A DNA stretch of 64,000 nucleotides from Rhynchosporium graminicola. Taxonomy: Eukaryota; Ascomycota; Leotiomycetes; Helotiales; Ploettnerulaceae. The position numbers and the translations under genes were made by a program. This document shows, piece after piece, positions 24,136 to 33,942 of this stretch; positions within the stretch are counted from its first letter, which is position 1; every line of letters starts with the position of its first letter. The notes beneath the pieces were generated by a model that did no database searches, was not told where the DNA came from, and worked only from the letters and a program-made list of their open reading frames with translations. The DNA lies in NCBI GenBank assembly GCA_900074885.1, contig FJUW01000035.1:1-64000 (forward strand), written 5' to 3'.

Positions 24136-25090
24136 ATGTCTATCCCAACTCCAGATATAACACTTCATTTCCTCCAAGCCTCGCGCAGTATCCGCGTCGC
24201 TTGGCTGCTAGAAGAATTAAAACTGCCATATAAGAATGTCTTCTATCCTCGCGAGAATAACAAGGCGCCCGCGGCGTTCAAGGAACAATCCGGCAATGCG
24301 CTGGGGAAGGCGCCTGTGTTGAAGGATGGGCAGTTGACTGTTATGGAGAGTGGTGCTATCACCGAGTAAGATATTTTTGTTCCTATTCTATCTCTCGGAG
24401 TGTCACTGACGGAAGATTTCTCTTCGTCCTCCTTGAGCTTTGAGACTGCCTGTTATTGCTTGCGCCTGATCGAGACCGGGCAGGGGGAACAGAATGGAGT
24501 TGACAGTAACGCAACATAATTAATCCCCTTTCCGACAGATATCTAATCGAAACCTATGACCCCTCTCAACGTCTCCTCGGCGGCCACGATCCTAACCCTC
24601 GTAATCGTATCAGAGCCTTCATTGTACGCCTTTAAACTCCCCACTTTCTCCTCTTTCCGATCATCCGAACTTCTTAAGACACTCTCTCAATACAGGTAGC
24701 CATAATTAATTTCTTTTTTCAACATCTTAGCACGCCGCCGAAGGCACATTCATGCCTCACGCCCTAGCAGTCACATATGCACGCTGGAACGCGACCGAGA
24801 ACATGAAGAACAACAACGATCTGCAGAAGATGGAAGAAGGGCTGTATGTCAACGTCGTCAAGGATTTACAGTGGATTGATGCGGAGCTGGAGGGGAGGAT
24901 GTTTTTGGGCGGTGAGAGTGTTACAGCCGCAGATACGATGTGTGTTTTCAGTGTTCAGTTTATCCTAGCGAGAGGGCTGGGAGGGAAGATTGAGAAGGGA
25001 AGGTTTGGGAATGTGGAGGGCTGGTTGCAGAGATGTGAGGGGATGGAGAGCTGGAAGAGGGCTGTGAAGAAGACTGGTTATGAAATTTGA
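24136..25090 (+). CDS. Glutathione S-transferase, Gtt1-like
   Basis: Predicted cytosolic or membrane-associated glutathione transferase conjugating glutathione to electrophiles. Exons 24136-24365, 24539-24623 and 24731-25090 encode 224 aa, a normal GST length. The N-terminal thioredoxin-like domain has FLQASRSIRVAWLLEEL, where the Ser in SRS is the likely catalytic residue as in yeast Gtt1. It continues with NALGKAPVLKDG, the cis-Pro loop that binds glutathione, and ends MESGAITE|Y at intron 1. The all-helical C-terminal domain includes LGGESVTAADTM with the conserved N-capping Asp. I chose the ATG at 24136 because the domain begins right after it. Substrate cannot be inferred. Confidence 0.92.
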
Positions 25091-25754
25091 GATTTCATGG
25101 GGATGGAGGGAAGTTTGAAAGTATTAGAATGATCTCGGGTAAAACAACTGGAGAGAGACAATATCATGTATGATATCAAAATTATTCGACGTGGATGACA
25201 TGAAATGCGCTGTGCTGTAGCTGCTTTACTTTCACACATGCTTTGACGCATTCCTCGTCATCTGAGAAAGATCTTTACTATAGAACCTTCTAAGAGACGG
25301 ATATCCTGATCTCTCCAGATACAGACCGGTGGAAAAATCATCTCTAATTTGTCTTATTCTGTGGCAAGGCGGACATAGGTATACTTTTAGAAGACTTGTT
25401 GGTCGAAGTGCTTTCGAGGTCCTCCTATTTCTATTCTAACCAGCTGGGTAGAAAACTCACAATAGCACCCGAATATTGCCTTTTCAGACCCCCATTGAGC
25501 GCCTTTCAGGTACCGTACACATGCAAGCCTGCCGTCAGCCAAGGCCGTGTTGAACCAAAGGGCCGAGGATATCGGCTAGTCAAGATACCCCCGCACTCTA
25601 TTACCCCGGATTAAGTATGTACCTCCAACATATTTTGACTTTAGTTGGGCCTTACACAACATTATACACTTGTTTGATTCTGCCTGTTTGATTCTCGAAT
25701 CTGATCAGTCCCATCTTCTTATATACGAATACTGTTAATTCATCAAGCCACACC
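25091..25754. other. Intergenic between GST and acyl-CoA dehydrogenase
   Basis: 664 bp without a recognised gene. A 72-codon open stretch at 25,396-25,614 lacks any family resemblance and is treated as chance. Confidence 0.5.
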
Positions 25755-27216
25755 ATGTCGAGCTCAGTCCCTGTTCCGTTCAGTGATCCTCCATATCTGA
25801 TGGGCCTCCCTTCAGCTTATTACAACGACTCTCACAGGAAATGGCAAAAGACTTGCAGAGCATTAGCTGAGGAACTTCTTGTGCCTTACACTAGCGAGTG
25901 GGAAGCAGCTGGCGATGTCCCGGGTAAATTGTCGCTCTAGCCTTCTCAACAAAGTATACCAACCATGTTGACATTCATCAGCGGATCTCTACTCCAAATT
26001 CTCTAAGGCCAACTTCTTGATACCCAACCTCTCGGCACCTTTGCCTGTCCAATGGCTCAAGAAGCTCGGCATTCATGAGCTTCCAGGCGGTCTGAAGGTT
26101 GAAGATTTTGACTACCTCCATACTCTTATTTACGTTGATGAGCTTGCTCGATCTGGATCCATGGGTCCGTCAGGAGCTGTCACTGTAGGGATGGCATTCG
26201 GTCTCCCACCGATTCTCAAATTTGGATCCCAGGCACTGCAAGAGAAATTCCTTCCAGAGCTCCTCACAGGAAAGAAGAGGATCTGTATTGCCGTCACAGA
26301 GCCCAGTGCCGGTTCTGATGTAGCCAACATCGCGACCACGGCAGTGAAAACCAAAGATGGGAAACACTACCTCGTTAACGGATCGAAGAAGTGGATTACC
26401 AATGGTATCTGGTCGCATTATGCGAGTATGGCTGTCCGAACCGGTGCTGAGGGATCGGGAGCAGCGGGACTCTCCATGCTCGTCGTCCCGCTTCTCGATA
26501 CCCCAGGTGTAACAATGCGCCGTATCAAAGTCGGAGGTCAACATTCGTCAGGAACAACATTCATCGAGCTCGATGATGTGAAAGTGCCCGTTGAGAATCT
26601 GATCGGCAAAGAAGGTCAAGGCATGGGTTTCATCATGCAGAATTTCAACCACGAGAGACTCACCATCTCGATCTCGGTGAACAGGATCTCAAGGGTGGCG
26701 CTTAGTGATGCATTTGATTACTGTATGAAGAGAGAGGCGTTTGGAAAGACTTTGATGGAGCAACCGGTTGTTAGACATAGGTTGGCGAAATGCGGCGCCG
26801 ATTTGGAGGCTCATTGGGCTTGGATAGAACAATACACTTATTGCATGACGAAGCTGAGTGAGGCGGACGCCAATCGAGAATTGGGAGGCTTGACTGCTTT
26901 GGCTAAGGCGCAGGCTGGGAGAGTGTTGGAATTGGTTGCCAGTACGGCGGTTCTCTTGCACGGTGGAAACGGATACACGAAAAGCGGTCAGGGAGAAGTT
27001 GCCGAGAGTAAGCTTATTATCATGAAATGGGCATGATGCCATTTACTAATTTTGATTACAGGAATTTTCCGCGAGATACCCGGTGCGAGAATCCCGGGTG
27101 GAAGTGAAGATGTTATGCTGGATTTGGCGATCAGACAGCTCGTTAAGAATTTTCAGAGGAAGAAGAAGGATTTACAGACAGAGATGGAAAGGCCTGCTGG
27201 ATCTTCAAAGCTGTAA
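25755..27216 (+). CDS. Acyl-CoA dehydrogenase, peroxisomal-type (C-terminal SKL)
   Basis: This flavoenzyme is expected to introduce the trans-2 double bond in acyl-CoA thioesters. Exons 25755-25923, 25982-27007 and 27062-27216 give 449 aa. The helical N-domain begins MSSSVPVPFSDPPYL. The central beta-domain has CIAVTEPSAGSDVA, the FAD/substrate-binding signature of the family, and KKWITNG. The C-domain includes REAFGKTLMEQPVVRHRLA, LLHGGNGYTKSGQGEVAE and, across the last intron, RIFREIPGARIPGGSEDVML. The protein ends GSSKL-stop, a canonical PTS1 peroxisomal signal, and no mitochondrial presequence is apparent. Related fungal ACADs occur in peroxisomes as well as mitochondria, so peroxisomal location is a strong inference. 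Chain-length specificity is not readable. Confidence 0.93.
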
Positions 27217-29114
27217 ATATAATATTTGAAGGAATTTGTTCGTTTTGCTTAAGGCACCGTCCCCGTCGGATGTGAGCGTCATTAACGAACGTGCTGGGCG
27301 CATGCACGCCCAAACACCGAATCGTTGGAAGAGAAATTCGATGTTCGGGAATAAGGGAACTGGTGAGCGGGCACACGCGATGCTTGACCAGTACTTGGCA
27401 GAAGGTCGCGGAGCCATCTCCATTCTGGGGGTACTGAAGCAGTTGGGCGACCTAGTGGGTTCAACTCGAGTACTCCTTGCTTTCATTTGTCCATAATCTC
27501 GCAAGCTCTCATTATATAAGACCTTAATCCTTCGCCGTGATACAGTAGATGCTTACCTTTAAAAGTGCAGTGTATGAGGTGTAACTTGAGTCGCCAGATA
27601 ATCCTACACTAGCTTGTAACATGTTTATTCGAACGAGATTTCAGGCCAATTGAATTAGTGCAAGAGGTACGTGATATTATCCTCGAATTTGGGCACCGGG
27701 AATAACACGGATTGAGATCCCCACCTAAGCCGTCTTTGACGCGAACCGCAAGTCTTGAGCCTCTGATGTCTTCTCCAACAGGTCTCTCGATGACTTCCTG
27801 GCTTTTCGTGACTTCTGAGTATGGCGCGGGATTCTACATAGCTCCGTCAGCCCTTCAAGTTATGCAATGAATCTCCTCTCCACGGTGTCGTTGGAAACGA
27901 CTTCATGTGCTAGATTGCATCTATGTCGCAGCAGGATTCAGAAACGACAGAATATGAAAAACATGTTATCGTCTCTACCGCTCTCCCTAGTATAGGGGAC
28001 TTCTAGGCTGCGGCATGGGTTATGGGGTTTTAAAAGAAGTGTAATAAAAGCCATAGGTGGCTAGGTACTCGAGAGGAAAACCTACGGCTATCTCATGGGT
28101 ACCTATAATTTTTGCCACACCTATACTCTATGGGTAGGGGACCTATGGTTGAAGTGGAAAGTCTTCTATTTAATCCATGGGGGGCATACCTAGGTGGGTT
28201 TTCTTTTGGGCTTACCGCCCATGGGGGTCCCACACGCAGCCCAGGGACTTCAACGTTTTTAAAAGACGATTCTCCGTATAAGAGTACAGCCACTCCGGCC
28301 CTATGCTATGGTACCTAAATAGATTGTTGTCTCCGTATTGTATTAGTAGAGCTTCCTCGAAACTGGTATGATTTCTGCTATAACGACTTGTGTCTCTTGG
28401 TTGACCGATGTCAGCGACGCCTTACGTATTTGCTTTTGAGAATAGCCAGCTTCAATAAGCTTGCGGCTTTCAGCCAAAGTATTGGCTACAACCTATTTGA
28501 GATACGGTGTATGGAACATATCTTCTGCAACGTATCTCATGGATACTATGCCTAGCCTTTGTTTGTTTGTCAAATTAAGCGAGAGAGCACTGCCAAGACC
28601 TTCTCCCATCTCCCGCTGTTCACCACATCGCTATGCCAGCTTATGTTCTTGTGATGAACTTAGAGAGCTCTATATCGTGTTACCTAACCTTTCCAAAATG
28701 AAGCTATGTGTTGGACACTACGGTGTCCACAGACCCTCGTTTTTCTTATTGATTTCGACCTGATCATGTTTCACGAAAGATGAATAAGACTTCAACTTAA
28801 TAGAAGAACTGAGAAACAGCTTGAAAATTGAGCTCTTTTGATAAAATGCTATGGATTCTATAATTTTGTGACTTGCCCTTGGCGAAAGGCTGGCCGAGGG
28901 CGTCATGATTACGCCTTTCAGACTAGCCTCGCATAATTCTGCAAGACCTGGATTTCAAAAAATATGATTACCCCGAAATTTGTCAAGAAGAAGAAGAAAA
29001 AAAAGGATATTCCTCTGTAGTACGTCAACCAAGAACCTCGATATCAATCCTTGGCAACTGCTATCGCGCATTCCACAGCAAACAAAGATTCCGATTCGAT
29101 TTAGTAACGCAAGC
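27217..29114. other. Intergenic with no recognised gene
   Basis: About 1.9 kb. 28,040-28,320 is dense in short CCTATGG/CCATGGG-type palindromic words and has an inverted pair GTTGAAGT/ACTTCAAC, perhaps a decayed foldback element, but no clean terminal repeats could be defined. A purine-rich AAG tract lies just upstream of the VOC gene (28,986-29,006). Confidence 0.45.
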
Positions 29115-29657
29115 ATGGAGCCACCAACCACCGAATCTCCTCCAACATTGGCACCCACCTTCCTCGGCAACGTTGTCGAGATATGCATCGTCACACCTGA
29201 CCACATAAAGACCCTCAACGGCCTCCTCAAACTCGGCATCGGGCCCTTCCAAATCCACAGATTCACAGCCGCCAACGTCACCCAACAAACTTTCCGCGGT
29301 CAACCCGCTCGCTTCGAGCTAATCGTCTGCTTTGCGACGCAAGGGTCCATGGTCTGGGAGATCATGCAGCCGGTGACTGGTCCGTCGATCATGGCCGAGT
29401 TCCTGGAGAGGAAGGGAGAGGGTATTCATCATGTGGCTTTTGACTGCAATCATGTGCCGCCGAAGCAGAGGAGGGAAGAGTTCGAGAAGAGGGGCTTTGA
29501 GGTGGTGCAGTCGGGTGTGTGGAGGGGAAAAAGGGGGGCTTGTGAGTTTACGTTCTTTGATACAGAGGAGGAGACGACCACTTGTTTTGAGTCGTATCAC
29601 TTTTCGGAGGATTGGGAGGATCCTGAGGATACGGTTTGGTATCCTGCGAAGGAGTAG
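29115..29657 (+). CDS. VOC-superfamily (glyoxalase/bleomycin-resistance fold) protein
   Basis: A single-exon gene of 180 aa. Two beta-alpha-beta-beta-beta modules of the vicinal oxygen chelate fold are apparent: module 1 starts NVVEICIVTPDHIKTLNGLL and includes LGIGPFQIHRF, and module 2 starts GEGIHHVAFDCNHV and ends with FFDTEEETTTCFES. Possible metal ligands are Glu in VEICIV, His in GIHHVAFD and Glu in FES; these positions are read by eye. The layout resembles methylmalonyl-CoA epimerase-like and other uncharacterised fungal VOC proteins, so the reaction cannot be named. I chose the ATG at 29115; the open frame further upstream has no ATG and a low-complexity purine tract. Confidence 0.82.
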   Translation: MEPPTTESPPTLAPTFLGNVVEICIVTPDHIKTLNGLLKLGIGPFQIHRFTAANVTQQTFRGQPARFELIVCFATQGSMVWEIMQPVTGPSIMAEFLERKGEGIHHVAFDCNHVPPKQRREEFEKRGFEVVQSGVWRGKRGACEFTFFDTEEETTTCFESYHFSEDWEDPEDTVWYPAKE

Positions 29658-29987
29658 AAATCGTCCTGTTAGATGAGTTCAGCGAAAAGCAGCGGGTTCG
29701 AGATTAGAAGTCGAAGCGCAACGATTTCGAGCAGAAGGCAAGGTAAATTGGCATGATCAAACGCAACGAGAAGTCACAGCGAATTGAAAAAGGCAAAACT
29801 CCTCGTTTCAATTCCCATCTATCGAACGCTATCTACGTTGTGTCTAAGCTATATATCAGTGTATACCTGAGTTTCCAAAAGCTGCGCCCATCGCCCAGAA
29901 CTCCCCGTCTTAATCCCATCTTATCCAAACTTCAATTCGCCAAATTCGCCCATGATACCTCCGATACCTGATCAAAAACCAACTCGC
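29658..29987. other. Short intergenic region, convergent 3' ends
   Basis: A 330-bp spacer between the VOC gene and the convergent small Cys-rich gene. No feature was recognised beyond presumed 3' UTRs. Confidence 0.5.
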
Positions 29988-30257
29988 TCATCGCCTTGCC
30001 TTCCTCTTAGTTCTAAGTCCAACTCTGTGCTGGACTACCCCTCCCCCTCCTCCGACCTGGTCGGCATAGTCATCCACAACATTATTCCCACGACCTTCTG
30101 GAATCGCGCATTCCTCGCAATCTTCTCCCATACCTATATTTTTCCAAACGTATTTCTTCTTGCAAGGCGTTTGGACGAGATTTGCTTGGGTGCAGTACTT
30201 GCCCAATGCGTGGGTCACATGTCTACATCTGTAGGTATGTGTGTACCAGTAACACAT
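29988..30257 (-). CDS. Small Cys/His-rich hypothetical protein
   Basis: An uninterrupted 89-aa frame starting at a true ATG. The N-terminal half is cysteine- and histidine-rich: MCYWYTHTYRCRHVTHALGK, then YCTQANLVQTPC and EDCEECAIP. This CxxC-bearing spacing suggests a small zinc-binding fold. The C-terminal half has a Gly run and ends KRKARR. I recall unnamed fungal proteins beginning with a similar C-x-W-x-H-x-Y-x-C-x-H pattern, but cannot assign a family. There is no signal peptide. The main doubt is length; the orderly Cys/His spacing argues for a real gene. Confidence 0.55.
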   Translation of the reverse strand: MCYWYTHTYRCRHVTHALGKYCTQANLVQTPCKKKYVWKNIGMGEDCEECAIPEGRGNNVVDDYADQVGGGGGVVQHRVGLRTKRKARR

Positions 30258-32449
30258 TGTCCGCGTCGTTTTCTGTTGGTGTGCTGATCTGGCGAGATCG
30301 ATGTGGGAATTTTTTCATAAGTGAATGGGTGAACGGAGGTTTGTGTGGATATGTTGTGGTCGCCTCCGCGGAAAGACGCTCTTCGGCGGGATGTGAAGCT
30401 CGAATGTAGTATTGAAATTACGACGAATTGATGGTACAAAACTCTAGAGGTGGTGTGGAACGAATCTCTGGTGTCTCAAATTCTGGTGTCTTTCTTGTAA
30501 AGTTGAGACAACATGATCCTCAGCGTGACGAAGCTATTATTATAGGAATTTCCCGACTCCAAAATCATCATTCCGGCGCCCGGATGGACAGCCGATCCTG
30601 ATGTAGGGAGCCATCTTGACTTTCCACAGCCACGTTTCAAAAGTGCGTTCTCAATTACGATAATTTAGCCCCGATCCTTGGGATTCAGGGGTATTTTGAG
30701 GCTGCCGGCCGTCTGTGTATATGGTCTAGAATGAATTGTTTGCTTCCTTATTTGCGCCGATCCCATCATTAGGCCCGGTTAAAGCTTGTGTACAAACGCA
30801 GCTGCAGTAAATACCCACTTTTGTTGGGAAACTTGGAAATAAGCGTGAAGATTGAGATCGCATAAAATAAGCAGAAAGGCAAGCCTCAGCTATTCCAGCG
30901 TCTCGGAAACCCGTAGCGGATCGAGCGGTAGCAGTAGGGCTATATAAAAACGATCGAATGATTGGTGATAGTCGAACTGATGGGAACACATCGAGACACG
31001 ACAGCTCGCCTGGCCGATGAAGCTCGAACAGAAAAGGTAATGCAGTCACCCTTAAATTACCTATAGAGATCTTATCTGAGCTTCCAAATGTGACAGAAAG
31101 AAGCTCGTTCGTACCACACAAGCGTGTATATATTACACTCGATGTCATACAAATTCCAATACTTCATCCGTTATAGCTGCGGCCACTTGGCCTTTGACAA
31201 GACATTTGTTCAATCGCTGTCAAGTGATTACAAGCGAACAACAAATGAATACAAGCGATTAAAACCTTTCCGGCCCTTTTCGAATCCTTGGAGCTTGAAC
31301 AACGGTCATGTTTGATGCAGCTGTCCTCTCACACGTATGCGTGGAAATATCGGACACGTACCTGCCTCGTTTCACGACTTGAGGTTCTCACCGCTATTGC
31401 TTATCAAAGCAGCTAATCTGTTTAAATTGATAAAATAATTAAGAAGTCGTACAGTGGTAGGAGAACATTCGGAGGAGTGAAGGTCGCAATCGCCTGATCA
31501 TGACAAAATGCGTCAAGGCGGAAAGGGATCGACTTTCAGGAGAGGCTTCCTCCGCTACGCTAAACCAAAACAGTCTCGCTAACCCAACTCAAGGAACTCC
31601 AGCCACAGCAGGTTTCTTTTGTGTCCCTTGCTCTACAATCATTACATGCAAAAAGGTAAGTATTGAACATGACTCTCGTAATAAGGAAACAAGCCTCAAT
31701 TCTGGAAGAGTGGAAGAGCTATTAATGTTGCTTATCTCAAATCTAAAATACTACAATGAGGTGATGTCATGTAAACATCATGAGTGATAGTAAGGTCGCT
31801 ATTCAGAAAGAAAAAGAAAGTGGAATGTGAAATATTGACGATATCAGGGCATCTGAGTATATAACGAATTGAGAAAAAACAGTCTTGGTAGCTGAAATCT
31901 AGGGGACAACTGGGCCATGGCATCTTGCTACAGTTTCCAATTCTCGACTGGCAAAGCGAGTCTGAGACAGTTCGTTACAATACAAAGACCAAACTCGATG
32001 TCAAGGTCGCGATGATGTTACAGGAAATTTTCGGAGAAAAAAGCTTCAAACTCTTCCAACTACTTTATGACTTCTCTAAGAGGCAATGAGATAATCTTGG
32101 TCGAGAAGATGACTCAACGACGAGTTTCCAAAATCGCTTCCGCCGGAGACGAAATTGCCCAGCCTCGTGCCTGAGCTTAGAGTGATGATGCATATTTTTT
32201 CTGAATATCTCTCGTATCCTTCCCCTTCTACTTTTTAGTATTTCCACCATCGTTTCCAATATACTGAAGTAGGTCTTTCATCAGTTACCGCATGTACGAG
32301 CTCGGATGGCATTTCCACTTACGTGTGTCTAAAACCAGAGAGTGTCTGGGTAAAGGGAACTTGGTTGCAGATCGAAATGGATATGTCAACTTAGTATACT
32401 GAAACGGTGAAAGAATCAGGATGCTTGACTAAAAGGCAGTCAAGTGCCC
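30258..32449. other. Intergenic, no recognised gene
   Basis: About 2.2 kb with only short open stretches on both strands. A 95-codon frame at 31,500-31,787 beginning MTKCVKAERDRLSGEA has no recognisable domain and is not called. The right end adjoins the decayed ketosamine-kinase gene and may include its 3' remnants. Confidence 0.45.
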
Positions 32450-33090
32450 CTCGCTCGACAAATTCTTCTTTGAGTTTAGAAACCTCGAAACGCTCAACAT
32501 ATTCGTCAAGGTATTTTTGTGTCATCTTGTGCTAAGGGCAGAACCACAGACCAAGCTCGTTTGCATGGCAACTCGGGTCAGCCTCCCTCCGAGTACACGT
32601 CGAGAACCTACGACGTTCGTTGTGGGCATAGAGAAACGTTGCACCGAATATCACAGGCATACCCCGTGGCGACGTCCACGGCTGCGTTTCCATCCTACAA
32701 GTCGCCGTGGACTAGACGAGGTATGATGGTTCTATCTTCAGCCTCCAATGGAGGTAGTAGGCGCGGAATCACGATAACAACCATGGCTTTTTTCAGCGCC
32801 TGGAATTCTGGGTCTCGACCTTGGGTCTTCAGCTCGTCCCACGATGATCTAGATCGAGTCAGAGATCCATGAGCTGGTCAGTTGCCATCCCTCTGGCATT
32901 TTTTATCGGAAGACGACAGCTAGATCGCTCGCTCAATCCATCACTGGAGACACGTGTATGCGTGACCTCCAATTATAGACACTCTGTGAAGTGTTTGCCA
33001 GCACATATGCATGAGAAGCATCATAAAGACCTGCTTCCACGGCAGGTGAACTGGTTATCATGGCTGTACCAGCGCTAGCCTCGCCCATCG
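32450..33090 (-). pseudogene. Decayed fructosamine/ketosamine-3-kinase-like gene
   Basis: Minus-strand translation shows a phosphotransferase of the fructosamine-kinase family (family knowledge: it phosphorylates sugar adducts on protein amines). In order: DELKTQGRDPEFQALKKAM (about 32,780-32,845), VIPRLLPPLEAEDRTIIP, then the catalytic-loop sequence LVHGDL-stop-DGN (32,687-32,716), where the family has a Trp at the stop. After DVATG the frame shifts by one base near 32,661 to give MPVIFGATFLYAHNE. Thus at least one nonsense change (TGG to TAG, a transition) and one frameshift are present. Upstream and downstream parts are eroded, so the ends are approximate. It is non-functional as an enzyme. 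Confidence 0.8.
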
Positions 33091-33942
33091 TTCTGTCCAA
33101 TCTCACGGCCCTGTATTATACATAGCCTGGCTTGAGTCCCTCTTTGTGCAACGCGAGGTTAACAATGAGTAGGACGAACATGAAGGAGCGGAAATCGTGT
33201 TCTAGCGCAGGAACTTTGCTTCGAGTGTCAACCCAACAACTTCATTTTAGTGGGAAATAGCAATGGTAAATGCTTCAGAAGACAGCGCCTGTAGTTTTTG
33301 GTGTGATATAGGGTCGCAAGTACCCTCCTCTTCACTTATTGGATTGAAACCCAAGTCCAATTCCTCCTCGTCAAAAATCTGAGACTTTATCTGAGACTTT
33401 ATCTGAACCAAGCAGCCCATTCTGGAACCATGAATACCAGAGAACTGGCTCACGGATCGAGAGATACAAACATTCTTGTAATTTAGTCACACGACACCCA
33501 CAGCACCTATTCGACACTTCGCTATACCGTGTTCCCGCTAGCATCTGCCTATCATTAGTCAGATATTGATGATGCCTCATATGGGTGCAGTGGTGTTCGT
33601 TAATTTTCATTGAGTTTTTAACTCACGATGCTCTCTCCTTCTTACAGTGTTTAAACGGAAAATGCATCCAGAAACCAGTGAGCAAGTCGCTGATCTCCTT
33701 GGTGTAAGCAATTCGTTTTCGCGTGAGAGGTGGTTTTGGAGAGATAATTTGTTCAATGGCCACACCTACCAGGATAGGAACATCCATACCTAGAGGTTCA
33801 ACTATGTCTCCCACTCTGTTTACCCGCACGGCGAAGCTTTCATGAAATCACTAGATGCAGATGAAGCAGACCAAATAACGCCGACCAAGCAACCCCTCTA
33901 AATCCTGTCCCGAATCCCAAACCCCGAGTTCCTGCAGAATTC
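33091..33942. other. Spacer, possibly eroded 5' part of the kinase pseudogene
   Basis: About 850 bp with short minus-strand open stretches but no motif I can place. It contains a small direct repeat (TGAGACTTTATC twice) at 33,380-33,403. It probably holds the lost N-terminal half of the kinase-like gene and the 3' UTR of the neighbouring large gene. Confidence 0.4.
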
